From: Agromyces luteolus
GTDB taxonomy: Bacteria > Actinomycetota > Actinomycetes > Actinomycetales > Microbacteriaceae
Assembly (NCBI RefSeq): GCF_009729855.1
Contig: NZ_WODA01000008.1
Coordinates: forward strand, 103,805 to 167,804
Direction of reading: 5' to 3'
DNA: 64,000 bases
The translations under genes were made by a program, and so were the position numbers. The notes beneath the pieces are model-generated. The model worked only from the letters and a program-made list of their open reading frames with translations, did no database searches and was not told the origin of the DNA. Each line of letters opens with the position of its first letter. Position 1 is the stretch's first letter. Of the stretch, positions 40,681 to 50,485 are shown piece by piece.

Positions 40681-42741
40681 ATGGCGGGCCGCATTCGACA
40701 GAGCGACGTCGAAGAGGTCAAGGCCCGCACGAACATCGCCGACATCGTCGGCGAGCACGTCTCGCTGAAGTCCGCCGGCGTCGGCTCGATGAAGGGGCTC
40801 TGCCCGTTCCACGACGAGCGCAGCCCGAGCTTCCACGTGCGCCCCCAGCTCGGCTACTACCACTGCTTCGGCTGCGGCGAGTCGGGTGACGTCTACACGT
40901 TCCTCCAGCGCATGGACCACGTGACCTTCACGGAGGCCGTCGAGCGCCTCGCGGGTCGCATCGGCTACGAGCTGCACTACGAGGAGGGCGGGGGGCCGGC
41001 CGAGGGCGCGGGCAACCGCGCACGCCTGCTCGCCGCGAACCGGGCCGCCGAGGAGTACTTCCTCGAGCAGCTCGGCACCCCAGAGGCCGAGGTCGGGCGG
41101 AGGTTCCTCGGCGAGCGCGGCTTCGACGCCGAGGCGGCGCGCCACTTCGGCGTCGGCTTCGCGCCGAAGAGCTGGGAGTCGCTCACCAGGCACCTGCGGG
41201 GCAAGGGCTTCACCACGGAAGAGCTCACCGCGTCGGGACTCGTCTCGCAGGGCGACCGCGGCGTCTACGACCGGTTCCGCGGCCGCCTCATCTGGCCGAT
41301 CCGCGACGTGACCGGGCAGACCGTCGGGTTCGGCGCCCGCAAGCTGCTCGAGGACGACCCGGGCCCGAAGTACCTCAACACCCCCGAGACCGCGGTCTAC
41401 CACAAGGCGCAGGTGCTCTACGGGCTTGACCTCGCCAAGCGCGAGATCTCGAAGACCCACCGGGTCGTCGTGGTCGAGGGCTACACCGACGTGATGGCGT
41501 GCCACCTCGCCGGCGTGACGACCGCGATCGCCACGTGCGGCACCGCGTTCGGGGTCGAGCACATCAAGGTGCTGCGACGCGTGCTCGGCGACGACTCGGG
41601 CGTCGGCGAGGTCGTGTTCACCTTCGACGGCGACGCGGCCGGCCAGAAGGCCGCGATGCGCGCGTTCGCCGAGGAGCGCCGCTTCGCGGCGCAGACGTTC
41701 GTCGCGGTCGCGCCCGACGGGCTCGACCCGTGCGACCTGCGGCTCGCGCGCGGCGACGGCGCCGTGCGCTCGCTCGTCGAGACGAAGACGCCGATGTTCG
41801 AGTTCGTGATCCGCACGACGCTCGCCCGCTTCGACCTCGAGACGGTCGAGGGGCGGGTCGCGGCGCTTCGGGCGGCGGCGCCGGTCGTCGCCGACATCCG
41901 CGATCCCGCGCTCCGGCCCGGGTACACGCGCGAGCTCGCCCGCATGCTCGGCATGGAGCTCGACGAGGTCGGGCGGGCCGTCCGGGCGGCGGGAACGCGG
42001 GCGCGCGACGGCGAGCACGGTCGCGACGGGGAGCGCGATCGCCGGCGCGACCGAGCCCACGGCGACCGTCGGCCCGAGCAGGCGGGTCGACCAGGGCCGG
42101 GCGGTGCGGGCCCCGGTGCCGGATCACCGGCGCGACCGGGCGACGTGGGGCCCGACGGGCACGTCGCGAGCGGCGCCGGGGGCGCCTCCGAGGTCGGCGC
42201 GGCCGCGGCATCCGACCGGCCCTTCTCGATCACCATGCTGCCGAACGACCCGGCGACGCGGCTCGAGCGCGACGCGCTGCAGGTGATGCTGCAGTACCCC
42301 GACCTCGTCGGGCACGACCTGCTGCGCCACGGCGTGGACTGCCGGTTCGGCAACGGCACGCTCGCCGTGGTTCGCGACGGCATCGCGTCGGTGCTGGCCG
42401 CGGCATCCGTCGGCTCGACGCAGGGGGACGGCGGCCGCCCGTCGGCGGTGGCCACGCAGCCCGTGACCGTCGACCGGGTCGTCGCCGAGGTCCCACCGCC
42501 ATTCGCCTCGATCGTGCAGCAGCTCGCCGTGCTGCCCGTCCCGCAGCGCGACGGCACCGAGCTCACGGCATACGTGCGCGGCGTGGTCGGCGCGCTCGTC
42601 GACCGCGAACTGCTGCGCCAGAAGCAGGAACTGCTCGGCCGGCTCCAGCGAACAGACCGGGCCGACACGGCGACGTACGCGATGATCCAGCGCGCGCTGG
42701 TCGACATCGAGCGCGAACGGCGGGCCCTGCGCGGCGACTGA
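40681..42741 (+). CDS. dnaG: DNA primase
   Basis: The 686-residue primase makes RNA primers at the replication fork. The N-terminal CHC2 zinc finger (LCPFHDERSPSF ... HCFGCGESGD), the catalytic core and TOPRIM domain (VVVEGYTDVMACHLAGV, FDGDAAGQKAA), and the C-terminal helicase-binding domain are all present. A low-complexity Arg/Asp/Gly/Pro linker (about residues 440-510) separates core and C-domain, which is typical of high-GC actinobacteria. TAGGAT (40668-40673) sits seven bases before the ATG. Confidence 0.97.
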   Translation: MAGRIRQSDVEEVKARTNIADIVGEHVSLKSAGVGSMKGLCPFHDERSPSFHVRPQLGYYHCFGCGESGDVYTFLQRMDHVTFTEAVERLAGRIGYELHYEEGGGPAEGAGNRARLLAANRAAEEYFLEQLGTPEAEVGRRFLGERGFDAEAARHFGVGFAPKSWESLTRHLRGKGFTTEELTASGLVSQGDRGVYDRFRGRLIWPIRDVTGQTVGFGARKLLEDDPGPKYLNTPETAVYHKAQVLYGLDLAKREISKTHRVVVVEGYTDVMACHLAGVTTAIATCGTAFGVEHIKVLRRVLGDDSGVGEVVFTFDGDAAGQKAAMRAFAEERRFAAQTFVAVAPDGLDPCDLRLARGDGAVRSLVETKTPMFEFVIRTTLARFDLETVEGRVAALRAAAPVVADIRDPALRPGYTRELARMLGMELDEVGRAVRAAGTRARDGEHGRDGERDRRRDRAHGDRRPEQAGRPGPGGAGPGAGSPARPGDVGPDGHVASGAGGASEVGAAAASDRPFSITMLPNDPATRLERDALQVMLQYPDLVGHDLLRHGVDCRFGNGTLAVVRDGIASVLAAASVGSTQGDGGRPSAVATQPVTVDRVVAEVPPPFASIVQQLAVLPVPQRDGTELTAYVRGVVGALVDRELLRQKQELLGRLQRTDRADTATYAMIQRALVDIERERRALRGD

Positions 42742-42968
42742 CGCGGTGACCCGGCGGCGCCCCGAGTGCGGATCGATCGATGCCGGATCCGAGGACTGCT
42801 CATCGTGTGCAGCTCGTACCGCCGCGAAGGTTGCAGAACGGTCACATTCGGGCCCCGGTGGCCCCCGCTCCGGGTGTCAGCACCAGCCGCCTGTGCTAGC
42901 TCTGAGAGATACACGATCGCGGCGCGGCGAACCCGCGCGCGCTCACCGACAGGAAGAGGTAGACGGAT

Positions 42969-44603
42969 ATGGCATCCGCATCCACGAACCGCCGGCGCGG
43001 CCTCGCGCTCGCCGCGGGCTTCTCCGCAGCCGCCCTCGCCCTCGCGGGCTGCTCCGCCGGCGGCGGCGACGAGGACTCGTCCGGTGGCGGCACGCTCACC
43101 ATCGGCACCACCGAGCAGATCACGGCGCTCGACCCGGCCGGCTCGTACGACAACGGCTCCTTCGCCGTCATGAACCAGGTCTACCCGTTCCTGCTGAACA
43201 CGCCGTACGGCAGCCCCGACGTCGAGCCCGACATCGCGGAGTCGGCGGAGTTCACCTCCGAGAACGAGTACACGGTCACCCTCAAGGAGGGCCTGACCTT
43301 CGCCAACGGCAACGAGCTCACCTCGTCCGACGTGAAGTTCACCTTCGACCGCCAGGTCGCGATCGCCGACCCCAACGGCCCGTCGTCGCTGCTCTACAAC
43401 CTCGAGAGCGTCGAGGCGCCCGACGACCTCACCGTCGTCTTCACGCTGAAGTCGCCGAACGACCAGATCTTCCCGCTCATCCTCTCGAGCCCGGCCGGCC
43501 CGATCGTGGACGAGGACGTGTTCGCCGCCGACGCGCTGACGTCGGACGACGACATCGTCGCGGGCGAGCCGTTCGCCGGCCAGTACACCATCTCGAGCTA
43601 CGACTTCAACAACCTCGTGGCGTACCAGGCCAACCCCGACTACGCGGGCATCCTCGGCGAGGCGAAGACCGACACGGTCAACGTCAAGTACTACACCGAC
43701 GCGTCGAACCTGAAGCTCGACGTCCAGGAGGGCAACATCGACGTCGCGCACCGCACGCTCAGCGCGACCGACATCGAGGACCTCCGCGGCAACGACAACG
43801 TCAAGGTCGTCGACGGCCCCGGCGGCGAGATCCGCTACCTCGTGTTCAACTTCAACACGATGCCGTTCGGCGCGACCACGGCCGAGGCCGACCCGGCGAA
43901 GGCCCTCGCGGTGCGCCAGGCGATCGCCGACCTCATCGACCGCGACGCCATCTCGGAGGACGTGTACAAGGGCACCTTCACGCCGCTGTACTCGTACGTG
44001 CCCGAGGGGCTCACGGGCGCCAACGAGGCGCTGAAGGACCAGTACGGCGACGGCGCGGGCCAGCCCGACGCCGACAAGGCCGCGCAGCGCCTCGAGGACG
44101 CCGGCATCGAGACGCCCGTCGACATCTCGATCCAGTACGTCGCCGAGCGCTACGGCCCGTCGTCGTCCGACGAGTACGCGATCATCAAGGACAACCTCGA
44201 GTCGAGCGGCCTGTTCACCGTGAACCTGCAGTCGACCGAGTGGGTCCAGTACTCCGACGATCGCGTCGCCGACCTGTACCCGGCCTACCAGCTCGGCTGG
44301 TTCCCGGACTACTCCGACGCCGACAACTACCTGTCGCCGTTCTTCCTCACGGAGAACTTCCTCGCCAACCACTACGAGAACCCCGAGGTCAACGACCTCA
44401 TCCTCGAGCAGTCGGTGACCGGCGACGCCGACGCGCGCGCCGCGCTCATCGGCGAGATCCAGGACGCGGTGGCCGCCGACCTGTCGACCATCCCGTACAT
44501 GCAGGGTGCGCAGATCGCGGTCGTGGGCGCCGACGTCGACGGTGCGGAGGACACCCTCGACGCGTCGTTCAAGTTCCGCTACGCCGCGCTCTCGAAGGGC
44601 TGA
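42969..44603 (+). CDS. peptide/nickel-type ABC transporter substrate-binding lipoprotein
   Basis: The 544-residue lipoprotein has a Tat/Sec-like basic N-terminus (TNRRRGLALAAG), lipobox LALAGC (Cys about residue 29), a disordered Gly/Ser/Asp linker, and an SBP_bac_5 (OppA/DppA) domain (TLTIGTTEQITALDPAGSYD, PDIAESAEFTSENEYTVTLK, IPYMQGAQIAV). It captures peptides or similar ligands outside the membrane for the permeases downstream. The ATG has AGGAAGAGG upstream. A stem-loop at 44632-44667 after the stop may raise its level relative to the permeases. Confidence 0.93.
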   Translation: MASASTNRRRGLALAAGFSAAALALAGCSAGGGDEDSSGGGTLTIGTTEQITALDPAGSYDNGSFAVMNQVYPFLLNTPYGSPDVEPDIAESAEFTSENEYTVTLKEGLTFANGNELTSSDVKFTFDRQVAIADPNGPSSLLYNLESVEAPDDLTVVFTLKSPNDQIFPLILSSPAGPIVDEDVFAADALTSDDDIVAGEPFAGQYTISSYDFNNLVAYQANPDYAGILGEAKTDTVNVKYYTDASNLKLDVQEGNIDVAHRTLSATDIEDLRGNDNVKVVDGPGGEIRYLVFNFNTMPFGATTAEADPAKALAVRQAIADLIDRDAISEDVYKGTFTPLYSYVPEGLTGANEALKDQYGDGAGQPDADKAAQRLEDAGIETPVDISIQYVAERYGPSSSDEYAIIKDNLESSGLFTVNLQSTEWVQYSDDRVADLYPAYQLGWFPDYSDADNYLSPFFLTENFLANHYENPEVNDLILEQSVTGDADARAALIGEIQDAVAADLSTIPYMQGAQIAVVGADVDGAEDTLDASFKFRYAALSKG

Positions 44604-44631
44604 GTCCCGACTAGAGTCGTCGCAGCACGAC

Positions 44632-44667
44632 GACGGGGGCGATCTGCTACCGCGGGTCGCCCCCGTC
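44632..44667 (+). terminator. intra-operon hairpin between the binding-protein and permease genes
   Basis: An 11-bp stem (44632-44642 with 44657-44667) encloses a 14-base loop. A second, smaller stem (44616-44622 with 44628-44634) shares three bases with it, so the two are mutually exclusive. In this position such structures act as partial terminators or 3'-end stabilisers that give excess binding protein. Confidence 0.55.
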
Positions 44668-44689
44668 TCCCTGCACCCGTGAGGAACCA

Positions 44690-45781
44690 ATGAGCACTGT
44701 TGACACCGCGCCCTCATCCGAGGCGCCGGCCGCGGCCCGACCCAGGCCGAAGGCCGCGGGGGGAGGGTTCGGGCGCTACCTGCTCGTCCGCTTCCTCCTG
44801 ATCTTCCCGACCATCTTCATCCTCGTCACCGTCGTCTTCTTCCTGGCGCGGACGACGGGCGACCCGATCACCGCCGCCCAGGGCGGACGGCTCGGCCCCG
44901 AGGCGCTCGCAGAGCTGCGCGCCGCCGCGGGATACGACCGGCCGCTGATCGTGCAGTACCTCGAGTACCTCGCGCAGCTCGCGACCGGCGACTTCGGCCG
45001 GACCCTGACCACGAACCGACCCGTGATCGAGGTGCTGACGACCTACGGTCCGGCGACCTTCGAGCTGGTCTTCTACTCGCTCATCGTCGCGTTCGCCGTC
45101 GGCGTGCCCCTCGGCCTGTACGCGGCCTACCACCGTGACAAGGCGCAGGACGCCATCGCCCGCGTGCTCGCGATCATCTGGTACGCGGTGCCGATCTTCT
45201 TCGCGGGCCTCCTGCTGAAGCTCGTCTTCGCCGTCTGGCTCAAGTGGCTGCCCGTCGCGGGGCGCGCCAGCGTGAGCGCCGAACTCCAGATGCAGACGCT
45301 GCCGAACCCGACCGGCTTCTACACGATCGACGCGATCCGCACCGGTGACCCGGAGATCGTCGTCGATGTGCTGTCGCACGCGGTGCTCCCCGCGATCGCC
45401 CTCGGGCTGCTCACCGCGGGCATCTTCCTCCGCCTGGTGCGGACCAACGTCATCGGCACGCTCGCCACGGACTACGTGGATGCCGCGCGGTCGCGCGGCG
45501 TCGCCGAATCGCGACTGCTGCGCAAGCACGCGTACCGGCCCGCGCTGATCCCGATCATCACCGTGATGGGCCTGCAGATCGCACTCCTGCTCGCGGGCGC
45601 GGTCCTCACCGAGACGACGTTCGAATGGAAGGGGCTCGGCTTCATCCTCGCCGAGTTCCTCGAGTCCCGGGACTTCGCGGCGGTGCAGGGCATCGTGGTG
45701 CTCCTCGCCGTGATCGTCGCGCTCACGAACTTCGTCGTCGACGTGATCGCGGCGTTCATCGACCCGCGAGTGAGGTACTGA
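44690..45781 (+). CDS. ABC transporter permease (OppB/DppB-type)
   Basis: The 363-residue inner-membrane permease has about six helices, an N-terminal extension rich in Ala/Pro, the periplasmic segment FFLARTTGDPITAAQGG, and the EAA loop region around DAARSRGVAESRLLRKHAYR. It forms the translocation pore with the next gene. It starts 22 bases after the intra-operon hairpin with GTGAGGA upstream, and ends 1 base before the partner permease. Confidence 0.93.
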   Translation: MSTVDTAPSSEAPAAARPRPKAAGGGFGRYLLVRFLLIFPTIFILVTVVFFLARTTGDPITAAQGGRLGPEALAELRAAAGYDRPLIVQYLEYLAQLATGDFGRTLTTNRPVIEVLTTYGPATFELVFYSLIVAFAVGVPLGLYAAYHRDKAQDAIARVLAIIWYAVPIFFAGLLLKLVFAVWLKWLPVAGRASVSAELQMQTLPNPTGFYTIDAIRTGDPEIVVDVLSHAVLPAIALGLLTAGIFLRLVRTNVIGTLATDYVDAARSRGVAESRLLRKHAYRPALIPIITVMGLQIALLLAGAVLTETTFEWKGLGFILAEFLESRDFAAVQGIVVLLAVIVALTNFVVDVIAAFIDPRVRY

Positions 45782-45782
45782 C

Positions 45783-46853
45783 ATGGCCGTCGCCGTCTCT
45801 TCGCGCCCCGGCCACCGCTGGCGCGACCGCATCCCCGTCGTCCACCAGGTGCGCCAGAGCGTCGGGCTCCAGCGCGGCATGCTCGTCGCGGGCCTGCTGA
45901 TGCTCCTCGTGTTCGTCCTGTGCGCGATCTTCGCGCCGCTGCTCGCACCATACGGGTTCGCGCAGCGCTCCGACGCCGCCGGCGGGTTCGGCACGCAGCA
46001 GCCGCCGTCCGCGGCGCATCCGTTCGGCACCACGGTCGGCGGCTACGACGTGCTCTCGCGGGTGATCTGGGGCACGCAGACCGCGATCCTGGTGATCATC
46101 GTCGCCGTGGTCCTCGCGATCTTCATCGGCGTCGCACTCGGCTTGTACTCCGGCTACTTCGGCGGATGGCTCGACCGCATCCTCGTCGTCGTCTTCGACG
46201 CGATCTACGCCTTCCCCTCGCTCCTGCTCGCGATCGTGCTCTCGATCGTGATCTCCGGCGGGCAGTCGAACCTCTGGGGCGGCGTGCTCGCGGCGGCGGG
46301 GTCGATCACGGTGGTCTTCATCCCGCAGTACTTCCGCGTGATCCGCGCGGAGACCGTGCGGATCAAGGCGGAGGCGTACGTCGAGTCGGCGAAGGTGCTC
46401 GGCGCGCCGAACCGCCGAATCGTGTTCCGGCACGTGTTCCGGAACGCCACCCGCACCCTGCCGCTCATCATCACGCTGAACTCGTCCGAGGCGATCCTCA
46501 CGCTCGCCGCGCTCGGCTTCCTCGGCTTCGGCATCGAGCCGACCGCGGCCGCGGAGTGGGGCTACGACCTGAACAAGGCGCAGTCGGATGTCACGAGCGG
46601 CATCTGGTGGACGGCGCTCTTCCCCGGCCTCGCGATCGTGTTCACGGTCCTCGCGATCACGCTCGTGGGCGAGAGCCTGAACGACCTCGCCGACCCGCGC
46701 CTGCGCGGACGCCGGCGGGTCGCGCAGTCGGCGGGCGAGGTCGCCGAGACCTCGGTCGTGCCGGGCGGCACCCTCGACGCGGGTCCGGGAGGGCTCGCCG
46801 GCCTCGAGGACGGGGAGACGTTCGACGAGCACGGGATCGAGGTCAAGCGATGA
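45783..46853 (+). CDS. ABC transporter permease (OppC/DppC-type)
   Basis: The 356-residue permease has a cytoplasmic N-terminus and six helices, with PFGTTVGGYDVLSRVIWGTQ typical of OppC/DppC and the EAA loop in ESAKVLGAPNRRIVFRHVFR. It has an acidic, Gly-rich C-terminal tail of about 50 residues (VAETSVVPGG to the end) beyond the usual fold. Its stop overlaps the ATPase ATG by 4 bases. Confidence 0.93.
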   Translation: MAVAVSSRPGHRWRDRIPVVHQVRQSVGLQRGMLVAGLLMLLVFVLCAIFAPLLAPYGFAQRSDAAGGFGTQQPPSAAHPFGTTVGGYDVLSRVIWGTQTAILVIIVAVVLAIFIGVALGLYSGYFGGWLDRILVVVFDAIYAFPSLLLAIVLSIVISGGQSNLWGGVLAAAGSITVVFIPQYFRVIRAETVRIKAEAYVESAKVLGAPNRRIVFRHVFRNATRTLPLIITLNSSEAILTLAALGFLGFGIEPTAAAEWGYDLNKAQSDVTSGIWWTALFPGLAIVFTVLAITLVGESLNDLADPRLRGRRRVAQSAGEVAETSVVPGGTLDAGPGGLAGLEDGETFDEHGIEVKR

Positions 46854-48544
46854 GCACGGTGGTCGACATCAGGAACCTCGGCGTGTCGTTCTCGACCGAT
46901 GCCGGTGCGGTGAAGGCCGTCGACGACGTGAGCCTGTCGGTCGAACGCGGCGAGGTGCTCGCCATCGTCGGCGAATCGGGCTCGGGCAAGACCGTGACGG
47001 CGAAGACGATCCTCGGGCTGCTGCCCGAGACCGCGACGACGAGTGGCGCCGTGGTGCTCTCGAACCGCGCGGGCACGGGCGAGCACGACGTCATCTCGCT
47101 GACCGGCTCCCAGCTGCGAGGCATCCGCGGCACCGATGTCGCCATGGTCTTCCAGGAGCCCTCGACCGCGCTGAACCCGGTCTACACGGTCGGCTGGCAG
47201 ATCATGGAGGGCCTGCGCGCGCACGGCCAGGTCTCGAAGGCCGACGCGCGGAAGCGCGCGATCGAGATCCTCGGCCGCGTCGGCATCCCCGACCCGGAGC
47301 ACCGCGTCGACCACTACCCGCACCAGTTCTCGGGCGGGCAGAAGCAGCGCATCGTCATCGCCATGGCGCTCGTGCTCGAGCCGGGCCTCATCGTCGCCGA
47401 CGAGCCGACGACGGCGCTCGACGTGACCGTGCAGGCCGAGATCCTCGACCTGCTGCGCCGCGTGCGCGACGAGTTCGGCACCGCGATCGTGCTCATCACG
47501 CACAACATGGGCGTCGTCGCCGACCTCGCCGACCGCGTGGCCGTGATGTACCAGGGCAGGGTGGTCGAGGAGGCACCGGCGCGCGAGCTCTTCGCCGACC
47601 CGAAGGCCGACTACACGAAGGCGCTGCTCGCGGCCGTGCCGTACGTCGGCCACGGCGTCGCGCGGGCGGCGGAGCGCGCCGCGGCCCGTCCGGCCGACTG
47701 GGCCGAGCAGCCTCCGGTCGTCGAAGCGCGGGGGCTCGAGATCGAGTACCCGGGCCGGTTCGGCCGTGCGGGCTTCCGGGCCGTCGACGGCGTCGACCTC
47801 CTGATCCGGCCCGGCGAGGTGCTCGGCCTCGTGGGCGAGTCCGGATCGGGCAAGACGACGATCGGTCGCGCGATCGCCGGGCTCACGAAGGTCACGGGCG
47901 GTTCGCTGCAGGTGCTCGGCCACGAGATGCTCGGCATCCGCGAGCGGCAGTTCCGGCCGACGCGCAGCCGCATCGGCTTCGTGTTCCAGGACCCGGCCTC
48001 GAGCTTCAACCCGCTGCTCACGATCGCCGAGTGCGTGGCCGAACCCCTCGTGATCCACGAGCGCGCGGTCGACGCGCGCGACGCGCGGCCCCGGGTGGAC
48101 GAGCTGCTCGAGGCGGTGCAGCTGCCGGCCTCCTACGGCGACCGCTACCCGCACGAGCTGTCCGGCGGCCAGCGGCAGCGTGCGAGCCTCGCGAGGGCCA
48201 TCGCGCTCGAGCCCGAGCTGCTCATCGCCGACGAGCCGACGTCGGCGCTCGACGTGTCGGTGCAGGCGCGCGTGCTCGAGCTGTTCGCCGAGCTCCAGCG
48301 CGAGTTCGGGTTCGCGTCGCTGTTCATCAGCCACGACCTCGCCGTCGTCGACCTGCTCGCCGACCGCATCGCGGTGCTGTACCACGGGCGGCTCGTCGAG
48401 GAGGGGACGGGCGCCGAAGTCCTGGGCGCGCCGACCGATCCGTACACCCAGCGCCTGCTCGCCTCGCTGCCCGTGCCCGATCCGGTCGCGCAGGCCGATC
48501 GGCGCGAGGAGCTCCGGCGCCTTCGCGAGGAGGCCGGGCGATGA
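46850..48544 (+). CDS. dipeptide ABC transporter ATP-binding protein, fused OppD-OppF
   Basis: The 564-residue protein contains two complete ATPase domains. The first (about 1-270) has GESGSGKT, FSGGQKQR and VADEPTTALD; the second (about 290-560) has GESGSGKTT, LSGGQRQR and IADEPTSALD. Fused OppDF proteins energise peptide or nickel uptake alone, so the third ATPase downstream is not required for a complete transporter. Both halves retain Walker lysine and catalytic glutamate. Confidence 0.93.
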   Translation: MSTVVDIRNLGVSFSTDAGAVKAVDDVSLSVERGEVLAIVGESGSGKTVTAKTILGLLPETATTSGAVVLSNRAGTGEHDVISLTGSQLRGIRGTDVAMVFQEPSTALNPVYTVGWQIMEGLRAHGQVSKADARKRAIEILGRVGIPDPEHRVDHYPHQFSGGQKQRIVIAMALVLEPGLIVADEPTTALDVTVQAEILDLLRRVRDEFGTAIVLITHNMGVVADLADRVAVMYQGRVVEEAPARELFADPKADYTKALLAAVPYVGHGVARAAERAAARPADWAEQPPVVEARGLEIEYPGRFGRAGFRAVDGVDLLIRPGEVLGLVGESGSGKTTIGRAIAGLTKVTGGSLQVLGHEMLGIRERQFRPTRSRIGFVFQDPASSFNPLLTIAECVAEPLVIHERAVDARDARPRVDELLEAVQLPASYGDRYPHELSGGQRQRASLARAIALEPELLIADEPTSALDVSVQARVLELFAELQREFGFASLFISHDLAVVDLLADRIAVLYHGRLVEEGTGAEVLGAPTDPYTQRLLASLPVPDPVAQADRREELRRLREEAGR

Positions 48545-49407
48545 GCCGCGACGCAGCCCACGGCTACCCGGTGGTCGTCAGCGACCTCTCGGTCGAGTAC
48601 CCGGCGCGCGGTCCGAGCGCCGCGCACGTCGCCCTGCACGGCGTCAACCTGCGGGTCGCGCCCGGCGAGGTCGTGGGCCTCATCGGCTCAGCCGGCAGCG
48701 GCGCGTCGACGCTCGCGCGCGTGCTCTCCGGGGCCGCGTTCGAACCCGTGCTCGCGAGCGGCGAGGTCCGGCCGGTGATCACGGGCGGCGACGCCATGGT
48801 GCTCGGCACGCCGCTCCGCGGCGTCTCGCGGCGCAAGCTGAACGCACTGCGGTTCCACGTCGGCTATCTCGCGCAGGACGCGTCCACGCGGCTGCCCTCC
48901 GACCGCACGGTCGCCGAGATCATCGGCGAACCGATCCTGGAGCGCGACCACCGGTACAACCGGGCGGCCCTCGCCACCCGTGTCGCGACGATGCTCGACG
49001 CCGTGCGCCTGCCGCTCGGCATGCTCGAGAAGTTCCCGTACGAGCTGAGCGGCGGCCAGCGCCAGCGCGTGGCGCTCGCGCGTGCGCTCGTGCTCGGCCC
49101 GAAGCTCCTCATCGCCGACCAGCCCACGGCCGGGATCGACGTCACCGTCCGCGACGCGGTCGCCGGGCTGTTCACCGAGTTGCGCGCGGCCCAGGCGTTC
49201 TCGGCGATCGTGATCTCGCACGACCTTCCGGTGCTGCGTCGCGTCGCCGACCGGATCGCCGTGCTCGACCGGGGCGAGGTCGTCGCGGACGGCACGATGG
49301 AGGAGGTCCTCGACGACCCGCTCCACCCGTACGTGAAGGCGCTCGCGGGCGCGATCGACGACGGGCACGCGATCACCGACGACCTCGGACCCGACGGGCG
49401 TCGGTGA
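48541..49407 (+). CDS. catalytically degenerate ABC ATPase-like protein of the peptide transporter operon
   Basis: The 288-residue protein is an ABC ATPase by fold (VALHGVNLRVAPGEVVGLIG; signature LSGGQRQR near residue 170; HDL switch). Two key residues are changed: the Walker A reads GSAGSGAST with Ala55 in place of lysine, and Walker B reads IADQPT with Gln194 in place of the catalytic glutamate. Both substitutions normally abolish hydrolysis. The gene overlaps the fused OppDF gene and the dehydrogenase gene by 4 bases each, so it is expressed with them. It may be a regulatory or structural pseudo-ATPase rather than a decayed gene, because the frame and signature are intact. Confidence 0.85.
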   Translation: MSRDAAHGYPVVVSDLSVEYPARGPSAAHVALHGVNLRVAPGEVVGLIGSAGSGASTLARVLSGAAFEPVLASGEVRPVITGGDAMVLGTPLRGVSRRKLNALRFHVGYLAQDASTRLPSDRTVAEIIGEPILERDHRYNRAALATRVATMLDAVRLPLGMLEKFPYELSGGQRQRVALARALVLGPKLLIADQPTAGIDVTVRDAVAGLFTELRAAQAFSAIVISHDLPVLRRVADRIAVLDRGEVVADGTMEEVLDDPLHPYVKALAGAIDDGHAITDDLGPDGRR

Positions 49408-50414
49408 GCCCGACGGGGAGCGACCGGATCCGCCATGAGCCGGTGCCGGGTGCGCCCGGTGCCCGGATTGCGGCCGGCACGCCGCCGGAGATCGGACCGA
49501 TCGCGATCCTGCCCGACGCCGACCCGGCGTTCGTCGCGGCGGCATCCGTCGCCGGAGGACGCGTCGAACCGCTCTCGGGCTCGACGCGCGGGCTCGTGTG
49601 GACGAGCTCGGCCGACGCCGACCGACTCGAGGCGATCCTCGCCGAGCATCCGGCGATCTCGTGGGTCCAGTTGCCGTGGGCCGGCGTCGATGCGTTCGCC
49701 GACCTGTTCGAGCGCCATCGCGGCGACGGGCGCGCGTGGACGAGCGCCAAGGGCGCGTACGCGCAGCCCGTCGCCGAGCACGCGCTCGCGCTCGCCCTCG
49801 CGGTGCTGAGGGAGTTCCCGCGACGCGTCCGCGCGTCCGGGTGGGAGGCCGACGAGCGGGGCCGCACGCTGTACGGCGGCGATGTCGTGATCGTCGGCGC
49901 GGGCGGCATCGCCGTCGAGCTGTTGCGCCTCCTGGAACCGTTCCGCGTTCGCACGACGGTCGTGCGACGAGCGGATGCGGCGGTGCCCGGCGCGACCCGG
50001 ACCGTCACGACCGATCGGCTCGCGGACGTCCTCGGCACGGCCGAGGTCGTGTTCGTCGTCGCCGCGCTCACGAGGGAGACCCGCGGGCTGATCGGCGCGG
50101 CCGAGCTCGCGGCGATGCCGGCGGGTGCCGTGCTGGTCAACGTCGCCCGCGGGGGACTGGTGGACGGCGACGCGCTCGTCGCGGCGCTCGATTCGGGTCG
50201 GCTCGGCGGCGCGGGTCTCGACGTCACGGACCCCGAACCGCTGCCGGCGGGGCATCCGCTGTGGACGGCGCCGAACTGCCTCGTGACGCCCCACGTCGCC
50301 GATACCGACGCCATGACGGTGCCGCTCTTCGCCCGGCGGATCGCGGCGAACGTGGCGGCCTTCGTCGACGGCGGGACGCTCGACGGCCGCGTCGACCTCG
50401 ACGCCGGATACTGA
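49404..50414 (+). CDS. D-isomer-specific 2-hydroxyacid dehydrogenase family protein
   Basis: The 336-residue NAD(P)-dependent enzyme has substrate-domain residues (VQLPWAGVDAF, WTSAKGAYAQPVAEHALALA), the nucleotide-binding motif VIVGAGGIAVELL (third Gly replaced by Ala), and the catalytic Arg (VNVARGG), Glu (DPEPLP) and His (TPHVA). The substrate is unknown. The GTG start overlaps the previous stop, making it the last gene of the ABC importer operon; it may process the imported compound. Confidence 0.88.
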   Translation: MSPTGSDRIRHEPVPGAPGARIAAGTPPEIGPIAILPDADPAFVAAASVAGGRVEPLSGSTRGLVWTSSADADRLEAILAEHPAISWVQLPWAGVDAFADLFERHRGDGRAWTSAKGAYAQPVAEHALALALAVLREFPRRVRASGWEADERGRTLYGGDVVIVGAGGIAVELLRLLEPFRVRTTVVRRADAAVPGATRTVTTDRLADVLGTAEVVFVVAALTRETRGLIGAAELAAMPAGAVLVNVARGGLVDGDALVAALDSGRLGGAGLDVTDPEPLPAGHPLWTAPNCLVTPHVADTDAMTVPLFARRIAANVAAFVDGGTLDGRVDLDAGY

Positions 50415-50485
50415 CGTCTGCTGAGCCCGGCTCGGATTGGGAGTCCAGCGCTCGCTTTGCTACAGTATCTCTGCGCCCAGCGTGA

